NCBI GenBank assembly: GCA_021733795.1
Contig: JAIPKB010000023.1
Span: forward strand, 1 to 40,602
DNA length: 40,602 nt
Source: Akkermansiaceae bacterium
GTDB taxonomy: Bacteria > Verrucomicrobiota > Verrucomicrobiia > Verrucomicrobiales > Akkermansiaceae
Reading direction: 5' to 3'
Below the pieces are notes generated by a model that made no database searches, was not told the origin of the DNA, and saw only the letters and a list, made by a program, of their open reading frames with translations. Below are positions 10,501-19,761 of the stretch, one piece after another; position 1 is the stretch's first letter; each line of letters begins with the position of its first letter. The translations under genes were made by a program, and so were the position numbers.

Positions 10501-10641
10501 GAAATGCCTCTCCGCTGCCGGATTCGGGCGGGACTGGAAGACGAGTTCTTCGGTGTAATATTCACTATCGGTTTGGGCTCCGACATGGAGTTGGGCAGCG
10601 AGCAGGAAAAGGCTGAGGAATAGGGTGGATGATCGTGTCAT
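7528..10641 (-). CDS. Secreted DUF6288-type protein (copy 2, close paralogue of copy 1)
   Basis: This 1037-residue exported protein has a signal peptide (LFLSLFLLAAQLHVGAQ). It is collinear with copy 1 from end to end: PDZ-like segment, helical core with Tyr318-Gly-Asp-His and the downstream Asn-Gly-Lys at matching positions, HEAT-like repeats, and a C-terminal galactose-binding-like beta domain (VYLNGHQIVGYG). The bases just ahead of the two ATGs are also similar, which points to a segmental duplication. The SGNH esterase gene follows 129 bp downstream. The paralogues differ most in the HEAT region and in a short insert near residue 840. Function is unknown; a carbohydrate-processing or scaffold role outside the cell is inference from the neighbours. 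Confidence 0.8.
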   Translation of the reverse strand: MTRSSTLFLSLFLLAAQLHVGAQTDSEYYTEELVFQSRPNPAAERHFGTIGTTGLKPRIYPGVVLKVEELAPGSPSEGKFTKGEILTGINGTALKGLNPFVVMGNALTKAEATDGKMVFDVTSADGKTQRKETVTIPVLGAYSKTWPLDCAKSKRIIDEAAAFYADPKKFNGDGIPGALNCLFLLSTGDDKYLPRVKAYFDAFPKDVKAIGDHTWNNGYNGIACGEYYLRTGDKSVLPILQHFCDDAKERQMFDCGWTHWGIGVSPGYVAGGLMNPAGSQVLTTLLLGKECGVNVDEKTLLNALRFFYRFAGHGTVAYGDHRGEGGPASNGKDGMVAAAMRIASGAQGDVTCYQQAEKCLAMQMIDGYYSLVMGHGDEGRGDGIWRGITASYVMKEKPALFRESMDRLTWHHDLSRESGGSIGIGTLDFYGSQVGHSGPGIGLSYTAPLQTLRITGAPPTQFSQKYTLPKILWGTKADLAFLSIEHNPKFNEYGPEEPTHVTFQVLGHGYAAPTKDLNSLPREYLLQNMHHRSYLARTQAAKALCKVGALDEIEKFLSDPDPRLRRAALDGLMDWNYWFGPGNSPISTEQFTPGMLAAITKMLSNPEESWYVVEGALMALKHAPAKEIQERYKLIQPWINHTDWWLRDGAFTALSGLQKDDDLYVKMLPTLLTMATSEYHTMPRGWMMSHFRSALQAKKPESEAGKLILAAQQKALTASEIKSGPRSQEGAHNVVEAFKFCLENDPAVAVALAQALKPRLNSFGNGDLMSIVAAPSADPGGEPFGLFSALKNLEPKQREELTGLMYDSYRPLLVKRYQAGRGIGDDDAVRPRLINTLIDLKKLREPKAGWQPIGKQPASELVWRFKTFDPMGEKDQVPTREKTRHRDIQLTDDLKDWFKPGYDDSKWNSGLAPIGLGLYKEGNDSFANRSDWGKGEFIVARTTFEVEKLDYDSYRLMMLNPQGFKVYLNGHQIVGYGWWQNNPHYAPWPLGSGEAAHLKKGTNVVAVYTNVEYHDQTKQPFGQLDCYFEGLKLKDLE

Positions 10642-10722
10642 GAAATTGGTTGGGATACTTTGGATAGTTATGGTTTAGAAAAGCGAAGCGAATGATGAAA
10701 GTCGCAATGGATACGGGGAAAA

Positions 10723-12891
10723 TCAGACCGATCTATCGACATCGCGGGCTGGCGCCTGGATCATCCCCAACTGGTTGATGAGAAAGGCGAGGACATCCGC
10801 ATTTTCCGCGATGCATTCGGCGAGGGCGGTGCCCATGCCGTGGCCCGCGGCCGAGCTGAGCTGCACGAGGATCGGGTTGGCGGAGGCGTTGGCCTGTTGC
10901 AGACGGGCGGCCATTTTGCGCGAATTCGCCGGACTGACCCGGCCGTCGTTCTCACCTGTCAGTAACAAGACTGCAGGATATGATGTGCCGTCCCGCACTT
11001 GGTGATAGGGAGAGTAGGCATGCATCGCCCGGAATTGCTCGGGCTCCTCGACGGTGCCGAATTCGGTGGTATTGAATGCGCCGTTCGGTTCCAACTCAAA
11101 GCGCAGCATGTCATAGATTCCGACATGGGCGACCACCGCTCGTGCCAAATCCGGGTGCTGGGTCAGGAATGCCCCCATCAGCAAGCCGCCATTGCTACGG
11201 CCCTCCACCGCCAGTCTTGCCGGGCAGGTGTAACCCCGCTCGATCAGGTGCCGGGCACAGGCCGCGAAGTCGTCGAAGACATTCTGCTTGCGGGTGAGAT
11301 TGCCGTTCAGATGCCATTCCGTGCCGTATTCACCGCCGCCACGGAGATTGGCCATGACATAGATCCCGCCGCGATCGAACCACAGCCGCAGCGTGCAGTT
11401 GAATTGGGGCCGCATGCAGTGACCATAGCCGCCGTAACCCTGAAGGAGGGCGGGATTGTTGCCGTCGAGCGGTGTGCCCTTGCGCCGCAGGATATTGACG
11501 GGAACCCGGGTGCCATCCTTGCTCACCGCGAATTCCCGCAGCACTTCGATATCGCTCAAATCCACGGGCGAGGTGTTTGCCATGGCGGTTTTGACGGAAC
11601 ATCCCGCGCCGCCGTCCGCCGCCGGATCATAAAGGCACCAGGCGTCCGGTTCGGTATAACTGGTGAGACGGTAAAGAACGCGGTCGTCGGCCTCGTGATC
11701 CGCCAGCGCAATGAGATCCATCACGCCACAAGCCGCGGGGATCGGCAGATCGCGGGCATTTCCGCCCATGAGATCGAAGCGACGGACCCGCGACGGCCCG
11801 CCCACCATTTCCGATAGATAGAGATGGGATGCCGTGGCAACCAGGCGCTCGATCACCGCATCGCCCTCCGGCACCAGAACCGGGGCATCGGCCAATGCCA
11901 TGCTGCCATCGGTTGGCAGATGGAGAATCTTTCCGCGTGGCGCGCCTTGCACCGAGCGCAGGTAAAGCGTCGTGCCATCGTTGCTGAAGCAGGCTTCTTT
12001 GACAGAGTCTTCAAAACGAGTGACCTGCCGCCACGCGCAAGGATCGGCCTGCTCCATATCCAGCAGCCAGTGGGCATATTCCCCGCCATCGCCGTTGGCC
12101 ACGCTGGCGAGCAGCCAGCGACCGTCCGGCGAAGCAGCCAGAACGGTGCTGGCAATCCGGGGAAAGCCGCCTCCGACCGCATATTCGTCGCCCGTATGCG
12201 GCGTTAGCAGGCGATGGAGGTAGATCTGTTGATGGAACCTGAGATCCGCGCACGGACGATCATCTGGTTGCGGGTAGCGGGTGTAAAAGACGCCCGAACC
12301 ATCCGGTTCCCAGGCCGCGCAGCCGCCCCCGGTGGGATACTGGACCCGTGGAATACGGTCGGGCAGGGCCAGCCCGGTTTCCGTGTGATAGAAATGCAGC
12401 GTGCCCTCCTCGCTGCCGTATTCGGACAGGCAGACGGCCACCAGTTTGCCGTCCGGGGATGGCACGAACCAATCGATGGCCACATGGCCTTTGGGCTCCA
12501 GTTCGTTGGGATCGAGCACGGTCCTTTCCGAGACCGAATCATCGGCCGATGCCAGTGCCAGGATGACCAGCAGGCGCTGCTGTTTCGGGGGTTGGAACTT
12601 GAAGGCGAAAAGACCGCCTGGCCGCGCGACGAGTCCGCTATAGGAAGGCGTGACCTGCGCGAACAGGGCGGTCAATTGCGCGAAAACATCGGCCCGGCTC
12701 CCGATCGTGTCGAGATGATTCCGCGTGCGGCGGTTCTGGGCGTCCGTCCACTTCCTCACGGCGGGATCATTGCCGTCCTCCAACCAGCGGAAATCATCCA
12801 TTACCTCAACACCATGATAGGTGTCGCGGACGGGCTGGTTGGGGTTGGAGCGATTTGGAGTGGTGGCTGGTAATATGAGCGAGTTGGGCAT
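10723..12891 (-). CDS. Prolyl oligopeptidase family serine peptidase
   Basis: This 722-residue protein has no signal peptide, so it should act in the cytosol on short peptides. The N-terminal part (PVRDTYHGVEVMDDFRWLED) is the hallmark start of the S9A prolyl oligopeptidase family. A seven-bladed beta-propeller spans about 75-420 and an alpha/beta hydrolase domain about 440-710. The catalytic triad is readable: Ser566 in EGRSNGG, Asp649 in TGENDGR and His684 in AAGHGMG. The length is typical of prolyl oligopeptidases. It starts 43 bp from the stop of the giant DUF6288/SGNH fusion and ends 81 bp before DUF6288 copy 2. It would be the soluble partner in a secreted-protein cluster, for example completing breakdown of imported proline-rich peptides (inference). 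Oligopeptidase B is the closest alternative but fits the N-terminus less well. Confidence 0.92.
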   Translation of the reverse strand: MPNSLILPATTPNRSNPNQPVRDTYHGVEVMDDFRWLEDGNDPAVRKWTDAQNRRTRNHLDTIGSRADVFAQLTALFAQVTPSYSGLVARPGGLFAFKFQPPKQQRLLVILALASADDSVSERTVLDPNELEPKGHVAIDWFVPSPDGKLVAVCLSEYGSEEGTLHFYHTETGLALPDRIPRVQYPTGGGCAAWEPDGSGVFYTRYPQPDDRPCADLRFHQQIYLHRLLTPHTGDEYAVGGGFPRIASTVLAASPDGRWLLASVANGDGGEYAHWLLDMEQADPCAWRQVTRFEDSVKEACFSNDGTTLYLRSVQGAPRGKILHLPTDGSMALADAPVLVPEGDAVIERLVATASHLYLSEMVGGPSRVRRFDLMGGNARDLPIPAACGVMDLIALADHEADDRVLYRLTSYTEPDAWCLYDPAADGGAGCSVKTAMANTSPVDLSDIEVLREFAVSKDGTRVPVNILRRKGTPLDGNNPALLQGYGGYGHCMRPQFNCTLRLWFDRGGIYVMANLRGGGEYGTEWHLNGNLTRKQNVFDDFAACARHLIERGYTCPARLAVEGRSNGGLLMGAFLTQHPDLARAVVAHVGIYDMLRFELEPNGAFNTTEFGTVEEPEQFRAMHAYSPYHQVRDGTSYPAVLLLTGENDGRVSPANSRKMAARLQQANASANPILVQLSSAAGHGMGTALAECIAENADVLAFLINQLGMIQAPARDVDRSV

Positions 12892-12934
12892 GGTTGGAAA
12901 TCTATGGTTTGGATGCTGTTCGAATTTTCAAGGT

Positions 12935-15900
12935 TTATGGCGTGACCACCGCGCTCAGGCGGGCAAAGAGACCGGATCCGGAAGCCGTGATCTCGGCGAT
13001 TACATGGATGTAGTCGCCGTCGTCGGTGATGTCGAAAACGATGCCGTTGACGGTGGCGTCCGCATCGGGCACCGTCGCCTCGTGGTTGGTCCATGGGTTG
13101 GCCAGGCCCAGGTCGCTGCTGGATTGCACCTTGAGGACCACACCACCGCGCATGGTGGACTTGAGGCAGCGGAAGGAGAGACGGAGATTGGAGCCGTTGC
13201 GAGTGGCCTTTGGCAGTTTTCCTGCGGCATTTTCAGTTGGGTCCGCCCCACCAAGCAGCCAAGCCATGCCGTTGTCCACGCCGTCGTTGTTGGCATCACC
13301 GTCGAACGCGGCACCGCCGGACCAGGTGCCGTAGGGAGTGTTGGGCGTGGTGGCGGAGGCCGCCGCCCACCAGGCGGTGGCGGTCTGCGCGGCGCTTTTG
13401 TCGCGCGCGCGGACCCGGTAGGAATACTGGGTCGCTGCCGTGAGGCCGGTGTCGGTGTAGGTCGGGCTGTTCTGCCAGGCGCTGCTGTGGCCGCCGCCGC
13501 CGGTGCATTCGAAGAAATATTCGATGCCGCTCGGGTCCGTGGCGGTGGTGGCCGTCATGGTGATGGATGTTTGGCCAAGCGCGGCGGGCGGGGTGGCGAA
13601 GGTCATCGGGTCCGGGCTCGGAGCCGTGGTGTCGGGCTGAAGCCCTAGCATCTCGCTGGCAAGAGCATCACCGATCATGTAGTAGCTCTTGGCATTGCGG
13701 TTCCAATGGTATCCTTGGTCGGCGGGCGAGGATGATGCCGGAATCCAGAAGCCCTTGGCATCGACCACTGAGACATTGCCGTTGAAGGCGGGATACTTGG
13801 TAAAGTCTTCCATTTTCAACTGCGCCAACTCCACCTGGCTATAATTCGTCGGATCACTCTGGCCGGTGGTGGCAATCACAAAGGGCAGATTGGGAACGCC
13901 TACCGCGAACCGCACATCCTTGATGAATTTCTCCATGTTTGCCTCGTATTCGGCGGAAGCAGCCGTCGACACGAGGTCGTTCCAGCCCTGGTGCCAGGCA
14001 AATCCGGCGAACTCGAAGCCGTCGGCGGGATTGTAGGCCGGGAAATGGGTTTGCAGGTTGGCCGTCGCATTGATCACATCCTTGAGCATTTCCGTGAAGT
14101 AATACCCTTGGTCGCCGGCCTTGCCGGGCACATCGAAGTTCCAACCGGCACTTGGCGGGCGGAAGTCCGTCTGCAGGCTCTTGCCGCCCCATGCGGTTTT
14201 GATCAAAAGAACCTTCTGCCCGTAGTGAATACCCATGGCATGACCGAACTGCAGTTCGGGGCCGATGTTGTTTGAGTCGGCACCATAGCCGGTGGTAAGC
14301 CCGCCTTTGACGAGCGTGCCATCGCGATTGTACCAGATCCAGGCGTCATCGCGCACGGCCCAGTTGCCGCCGACTTTGAGGTGGGCATAGGCCACCGGGT
14401 CGTTGTTGTAGGTGTAGGCGAGGGTGCCCGGGGTGCCGATGGGGTTGATTTCACCCTGGCCGACCATGTTCGATTGGCCGGCGAGAATGAAGATTTTCAC
14501 CTTGTTGGCGCTGCTGCCGGGGGTGGTAAAACTCCAGACATCGCCGGTCATGGTCCCCTGGGCATTCACTTGATCCACCCGCCAGTAATAGGTTGTGCCG
14601 GGACTGAGCGGCCCCGGGTTGTATGTCGTGCCAGTCTGGTTCCCCTTGAACTCGCTGGAATCGGGAGTTGGGTCCGTTCCAAAATACACATCATGGGAAC
14701 TGGCCGTGGCCGACTTGCCCGCCACCCATTTCAGGGTGCCCACATTGGTGGCCACGGCCTTCATGCCATTCCACGGCATCGGGCGGAAGGCCTTGGCAGG
14801 CGGACCGACCGAGAAGCTCCACACTGGGCTTGGCGTGGTGCCGTCCGCGTTGACCTCGTCGATGCGCCAATAGTAGGTGCCATTGGCCAAGGTGCCCGGA
14901 TCGTAGGTGGTTGCGGTTTGATTCCCCTTTAACTCGCTTGCTCCGGGCGTGGGGTTGGTGCCGAAGTAAACATCCCTGGAAACGGCATCGATCCCCGCAG
15001 TCCAACTCAGATCCGTATTGGACGCATGACCGACGTTGGTATCCTGCGGGTTCGGATTGCTGGCCGGGCCGGGAGGGAGCACGCCACTGGTATCCTTGAC
15101 GATCTGGAACCCGGCCGGGCCGATGTGGTTGAAGCCATTTCCCCAGACCTTCAGGGCCAGTGACGGTGTTCTCAATTTCCGGAAGATGACATAGTTACCC
15201 GCGGTGGTGGCATTGGTGATTTCGACAAATCCGTTGAATGGCACGGAGACCGTGAAATTCTGCACAGCACCGCCATTGAGGATCAGCTTGCCCGTGCCGT
15301 CACCTAATACGCCACCGTTGCCGGTCAAGTAAACGATGAGGTCATACAACGGATAAGGAATATTCGACACCGCCATGTCGAATTTTGCGGATTCGTCATA
15401 TGGATCCTCAGTAGCGTTAGCCAGGCTATCCATCAAGTCGCCACTGCCACCGAAATTGGGATTAGGTTGGTCATTGTCGGTTCCACCGTTGCGGACATCA
15501 TTGAGGGTCATTGTTGCCGTTGCTCCCAGAGTGTTCGTGAGCGTGAAGGGAGATGCGGGTGAATCCAGTCCCCACGGGACTTCGTAATTCTGCCAACCGC
15601 TTACATTGCATGCCCCTACCCCGGCGGACTCGCCCGCTTCGAGCGTGACGGTGTTGTGATCCGCAGGGTTCCCGGGACACACGAAAAAATTGAGTCCCAT
15701 GGCATCCAGAGTTCCGGTGCTCTGCGTCGTTGCACTGGCGGAGGCGGAGGCGGTGGTGGTGTTCTGGGCCGGGCTCTTGTCGCGGGCCTGCACGGTGAAG
15801 GTGTAGCTGGTGGCGGAGATTAGTCCGGTGGCGGTATAAACCGGGCTGTCCTGCCAGGCACTGCTGGTTGCCAGCGTGACATTGTTGAAACGGTATTCCA

Positions 15901-18900
15901 CGCCGCTCGGGTCGCTGGCGGTGGTGGCCGTCATGGTGATCGAGCTGGACCCGACCGCTGCCGGCGGTGAAGCGAAGGTCATCGGATTCGGCGTCGGCGC
16001 GGTGGTGTCCGGAGCGGTGGTGGCGGTGGTGAAGTTCCAGGTGCTGTCGTCGGTGATCCCGGCGAAGAGGTTGTTGGCCAAGCCCTTGATCGCGGTCGCC
16101 GCGATCTGGACGGCGTAGTTCTTGCTGGTCAGGAGGTTTGCCGTCGGGTTGATCGTCAGGGTCGAGCCGGAGATCCAGACCTGGGTGGTGTCGGTGATGG
16201 CGATGGTCATCTGCGTCGCGTCGCTCAGGTTCTTGAGCGTGATGTTGCCGGTGCCACGCACGATGTTTTCGCTGAAGGTCGCCACGAGGTCGGCGGCGTG
16301 GGCTACGCCGGTGGCGTTGTCGGCGGGGCTGAGGGTGGAAATCACAGGCGCGGTGGTGTCTGTGCCGCCGCTGCTGTTGCTTTCGAAGAGGTAGGCTTGG
16401 GGGATGATGTTGCCATTCAATCCCGCGAATGACGGGCCGGTCCACTTGAGTTCGGCGACGGCTGAGCCGGTGTTTTCGTAGTATTCGAGGAAGAGCGGGA
16501 CCTTTTGCCCGGCGGTCAGGGAGATCGACTGGCCATCGGTCCAGCGGGTGGATTGATCGTTGAGATTGTTGATGACCGGCACGCCGTTGAGATAGGCACG
16601 GACACCGTCGCTGGTGAGGCCGGACAAGGTGTAAGTGCCGGTTTCGGGGGCGAGCAGGTATCCGCTCCAGCGGGTGCTGAAGGTGTCGGCCCCGATGGAG
16701 GGGTCGGGCGAACCGGTGCCCCAGTCGAAGTTGATCTGGGGATCGGTGCGGGTGAGCACTTGGCTGGTGAAATCGGCGTTGTCGAAATACGCGCCGACGA
16801 TACCGGTGCCAGCCGTTCCGACGATGATGGCGACGGTTGCGGGCTCGGAGGTCGTCAGGGAGTCCTGGGTCCGGAAGGTGAATTTGTCGGTGCCTGTAAA
16901 GCCGGAGTTTGGCGTATAGGTGAGGTTGGGGGCGGTGCCGGTGAGGGTGCCGTTGGCGGGATCGGTGAGTTTCTGGAAAGAAATGGAACCAATTGGCGAG
17001 GCACCGGTGAGCGTGATGGACTGCGCACCGGTGGTGGTGACGATCTGGGAGTTGGCGACGCATTTTCCGAGGTTGGTGGCCGAAGCGGAGGTGGCATTTT
17101 CGAGGATTGCGATCGTAGCACTGAGGTCCTCGTGCGGGAGTTCATTGTCCCAGAGACGCGTATTCCAATCGGCAAGGACGACTCTGAGTCTGGGCAGGGT
17201 GTAGCGGGCGGCATCGCCGTAAGAGGCGAGGGCTCTACAGGCTTCGACTAGATATTCCCTATTGAACCCTCCCGGGGTCTGGGTCTCGATCACCTCCAGG
17301 AAAATCGGGATGCCCTCGGTGATTTTATTCTGCGCCATAAACGCCACCGCGTCGGCGCGGACGCCTGCCACGAACATGCGGTCGGCGGGGGTATCGGAGG
17401 AAACCACTTGGACGAGTTCCGGAAAGAGGTTCTGCAAGTCGGTCAAATTCAGCCGATTTCTGGCGAATGCGGTAACGGGGCCGCGGTAGGAGCCCGTGGG
17501 TAGCAACAGACCGGCCCGGAGCGCGGGATAGAGGCGGGTGGTTTTGGGAGCATTGATGGTTTGGACCGCCAGTTTTTTGAAGATCACACTGGACAGTGTG
17601 GATTGGCTGAACTGCAAGGGGTCGATCCAATTGATGACATTAGGATCGGTGGGGGCATTGGCGATGAAGGCGTTGAGCAAAGTGTCGCGATAGGGGCTGA
17701 CGGTGCTGGTATCGTATTTGTCAATCGCGGCGGCGGCTTTCTGACGGACCCAGATGTCGGAATCATTGAGCATGCCGACAAGAGTCGGCAGGGCGGTGGC
17801 ATCCTTGCGGATGCCGAGGGCTTCGGCGGCGCTTTGGCGAATGTTTGGGTTCGGGCTGGCAAGCAGGCCGCGCAGGTTGGTGAGATCGGTGCCGGACAAG
17901 GTGCGGGCGGCGAGTTCGACCGAGGCGTAATACCGCACGACGGGATCATACTCGCCGAGGGCGGTGAAAAGCTGGGGGATCGAAAGACTCGTCCGATCAA
18001 GCGGGAAGGATCCTGCGGAAACCGCGTTGGCGACCTTGGCGGCATCGAGCGTGTAGGCCGGGTTGGCCTGTTTTCCGGTGATGTAAAGACGCTTGAGCGG
18101 AAGGCTGTAGGTGAGCAGGTAGATGGCGGTGGCTTTGAGGTCGTAGTTACTGGATTCACCCAGATAGGTGTCGTCAGCAGTCCAGCCGCCGTTGTGAAAA
18201 TCGTCGTAAAAGCTGTCGTTGGTGAAGGATCCGTTCGTACGGCGCTGGATGTCAAAGCGCCAGAGCATTTGCTTGAAATACTCGGAGGCGGCCGCATCCC
18301 CGCCCATGCCGGCACCGAGGCCAGTCCAGAGGATTCCCAATTCCTGTCCGGCATGACCCAACTCGATGCCGATCCAGCCGGCGGTGGCCATGCGGCTGAA
18401 ATATTCAGCTTGAACCGCGTAGTTGTCCTGCAATCCGAAAAATACAGCGGCAGAGGCATCTTTACCGTTGGATGCATGACTCGAGGCTCCCGGGAAATGC
18501 TCGCCGTATTGAATGGAGCCTTTGTTGACGTGGGAGCCGAGAAAGCCCGCTGCACGTTGGATGGCGGTATCGATCTTCGGATCGATGGCCTGGCCGGCGG
18601 TTTGCAGAGCCTTCCTGCCAAGCACCATCGCCAAGTTGGCGATGTTGCCCACCGCGTTGACCGGGCCGTAGCCGGCGGCGAAGCGGCGACCTGAGTTATC
18701 TTGTAAAAATTGGCCGGGGCCGTGGTTGTAGGTACCCCACATGCTTTGATATTCGGCCAGCCAGAGGGTGAAGCCCTTGATGGTCGGAACGACCTGGGAG
18801 TCGTTGGTGAGAAGATAATACTCGGAGAGGAAAACCAACCGATAGGCGGGTGCCCAGACCCAGGGAGCGTTCAATTCGTCAAATTGAAGCGGAGGGACCT

Positions 18901-19645
18901 GACTGGAAAGGGAGCGGGCGAAAGTCTGTAGGCGGGTCCGGACCGTGCTGTAATTCGGATCGCCGGGCTGCACGCTGGCGAGGAGAGCGAGCGCATGGAG
19001 GGCATCGGCGTGGGCTTGCCCGCAGTTCAGGAAATTCGCGTCGGCGATGAGTTCACCGACCATTTGGTTGCGGGCATTGGCAAGGATTGCGGTGGATTTC
19101 GGGCAGTTGTAAGGAGCGGTCGCAGTGTAACTGCCGAGGATGGGGATGGTGATGTTGACATCCGTGGTGCTGCCCGTCCGCCAGCGCTTGAGGCGGAGCG
19201 TGCCCGCGCCGGCCTTCTCCGCATTGGTGATGGCGGCACCCAAGGCCTTGCGGGCATCGGATGTGAATGAAGGCACCGTGCCGGAACTGGCGGCGATGGC
19301 CCCGAGGATCACGTCGTCCACCTGGATCTGGCCATTGCCCGGGGAACTGGCGTGGGTGACAAGAATTTGACGGCTTGCATCGGAGATCCGACCGGTGGCG
19401 ACTTTGGAGCCATCCGAGTTTTCAAGGTGAAACCATCCGCGCAAACCCGTGGGGCCGAGGTTGAAGGTTTGGGTTTTGATGTTGCCGCCTCCGAAATCGC
19501 GCTGCATGGCGAGTTTGGTGCTTGCCATCCCGTCCGGAGTAGTGAGGTCGGGCGGCGTGCCAGCCGTGCAGACTCCCGCGATGGACAGGGCGAATGCCAG
19601 CGACGGGAAAAGGACTCTACCATGCAAAATTGATTGCGTTCTCAC
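12935..19645 (-). CDS. Giant secreted fusion: DUF6288 + HEAT + PA14 + SwmB/FN3 modules + SGNH sialate O-acetylesterase-like domain
   Basis: The frame is open to 19918, but that start would overlap the next gene (19762-20523) and place some 90 low-complexity residues ahead of a signal peptide. I use the GTG at 19645, just before RVLFPSLAFALSIAGVCTAG, giving 2236 residues; a TTG six codons on is an alternative. Approximate order: signal 1-30; PDZ-like and DUF6288 core 45-560 (Tyr380-Gly-Glu-His, then NGK); HEAT repeats 560-850; cadherin-like Ig 860-940; PA14 945-1085; SwmB-type Ig 1098-1208; FN3 1215-1308; an unnamed module 1315-1515 ending GFNHIGPAGFQI; two FN3-like repeats 1528-1708; SGNH hydrolase 1715-2005 with Ser1725 (GQSNMVGQG), WHQGWND and His1980 (GYHWNRN); FN3 2010-2105; calcium-loop segment (DANNDGVDNG) near 2115; C-terminal beta module. 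The two FN3 copies (1215 and 2010) are clear duplicates. Confidence 0.8.
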   Translation of the reverse strand: MRTQSILHGRVLFPSLAFALSIAGVCTAGTPPDLTTPDGMASTKLAMQRDFGGGNIKTQTFNLGPTGLRGWFHLENSDGSKVATGRISDASRQILVTHASSPGNGQIQVDDVILGAIAASSGTVPSFTSDARKALGAAITNAEKAGAGTLRLKRWRTGSTTDVNITIPILGSYTATAPYNCPKSTAILANARNQMVGELIADANFLNCGQAHADALHALALLASVQPGDPNYSTVRTRLQTFARSLSSQVPPLQFDELNAPWVWAPAYRLVFLSEYYLLTNDSQVVPTIKGFTLWLAEYQSMWGTYNHGPGQFLQDNSGRRFAAGYGPVNAVGNIANLAMVLGRKALQTAGQAIDPKIDTAIQRAAGFLGSHVNKGSIQYGEHFPGASSHASNGKDASAAVFFGLQDNYAVQAEYFSRMATAGWIGIELGHAGQELGILWTGLGAGMGGDAAASEYFKQMLWRFDIQRRTNGSFTNDSFYDDFHNGGWTADDTYLGESSNYDLKATAIYLLTYSLPLKRLYITGKQANPAYTLDAAKVANAVSAGSFPLDRTSLSIPQLFTALGEYDPVVRYYASVELAARTLSGTDLTNLRGLLASPNPNIRQSAAEALGIRKDATALPTLVGMLNDSDIWVRQKAAAAIDKYDTSTVSPYRDTLLNAFIANAPTDPNVINWIDPLQFSQSTLSSVIFKKLAVQTINAPKTTRLYPALRAGLLLPTGSYRGPVTAFARNRLNLTDLQNLFPELVQVVSSDTPADRMFVAGVRADAVAFMAQNKITEGIPIFLEVIETQTPGGFNREYLVEACRALASYGDAARYTLPRLRVVLADWNTRLWDNELPHEDLSATIAILENATSASATNLGKCVANSQIVTTTGAQSITLTGASPIGSISFQKLTDPANGTLTGTAPNLTYTPNSGFTGTDKFTFRTQDSLTTSEPATVAIIVGTAGTGIVGAYFDNADFTSQVLTRTDPQINFDWGTGSPDPSIGADTFSTRWSGYLLAPETGTYTLSGLTSDGVRAYLNGVPVINNLNDQSTRWTDGQSISLTAGQKVPLFLEYYENTGSAVAELKWTGPSFAGLNGNIIPQAYLFESNSSGGTDTTAPVISTLSPADNATGVAHAADLVATFSENIVRGTGNITLKNLSDATQMTIAITDTTQVWISGSTLTINPTANLLTSKNYAVQIAATAIKGLANNLFAGITDDSTWNFTTATTAPDTTAPTPNPMTFASPPAAVGSSSITMTATTASDPSGVEYRFNNVTLATSSAWQDSPVYTATGLISATSYTFTVQARDKSPAQNTTTASASASATTQSTGTLDAMGLNFFVCPGNPADHNTVTLEAGESAGVGACNVSGWQNYEVPWGLDSPASPFTLTNTLGATATMTLNDVRNGGTDNDQPNPNFGGSGDLMDSLANATEDPYDESAKFDMAVSNIPYPLYDLIVYLTGNGGVLGDGTGKLILNGGAVQNFTVSVPFNGFVEITNATTAGNYVIFRKLRTPSLALKVWGNGFNHIGPAGFQIVKDTSGVLPPGPASNPNPQDTNVGHASNTDLSWTAGIDAVSRDVYFGTNPTPGASELKGNQTATTYDPGTLANGTYYWRIDEVNADGTTPSPVWSFSVGPPAKAFRPMPWNGMKAVATNVGTLKWVAGKSATASSHDVYFGTDPTPDSSEFKGNQTGTTYNPGPLSPGTTYYWRVDQVNAQGTMTGDVWSFTTPGSSANKVKIFILAGQSNMVGQGEINPIGTPGTLAYTYNNDPVAYAHLKVGGNWAVRDDAWIWYNRDGTLVKGGLTTGYGADSNNIGPELQFGHAMGIHYGQKVLLIKTAWGGKSLQTDFRPPSAGWNFDVPGKAGDQGYYFTEMLKDVINATANLQTHFPAYNPADGFEFAGFAWHQGWNDLVSTAASAEYEANMEKFIKDVRFAVGVPNLPFVIATTGQSDPTNYSQVELAQLKMEDFTKYPAFNGNVSVVDAKGFWIPASSSPADQGYHWNRNAKSYYMIGDALASEMLGLQPDTTAPSPDPMTFATPPAALGQTSITMTATTATDPSGIEYFFECTGGGGHSSAWQNSPTYTDTGLTAATQYSYRVRARDKSAAQTATAWWAAASATTPNTPYGTWSGGAAFDGDANNDGVDNGMAWLLGGADPTENAAGKLPKATRNGSNLRLSFRCLKSTMRGGVVLKVQSSSDLGLANPWTNHEATVPDADATVNGIVFDITDDGDYIHVIAEITASGSGLFARLSAVVTP

Positions 19646-19761
19646 GGGTTGATTTCGATGGTTGTGAGCTTGGCTTTGTGGTGAAGGGTGTGGAGAAGGT
19701 TCAGGTGTGGAGCGGAGGGCGGGTAAAGAGTGGCTCACTGGCGTAAACGTGTGATGCCCGT

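Noticed and set aside
15498..17063. 521-codon frame on the minus strand overlapping the giant fusion gene
   Set aside because: It is out of frame with the fusion and reads as an Arg/His-rich shadow. The fusion frame has PA14, SwmB and FN3 domains over the same bases.
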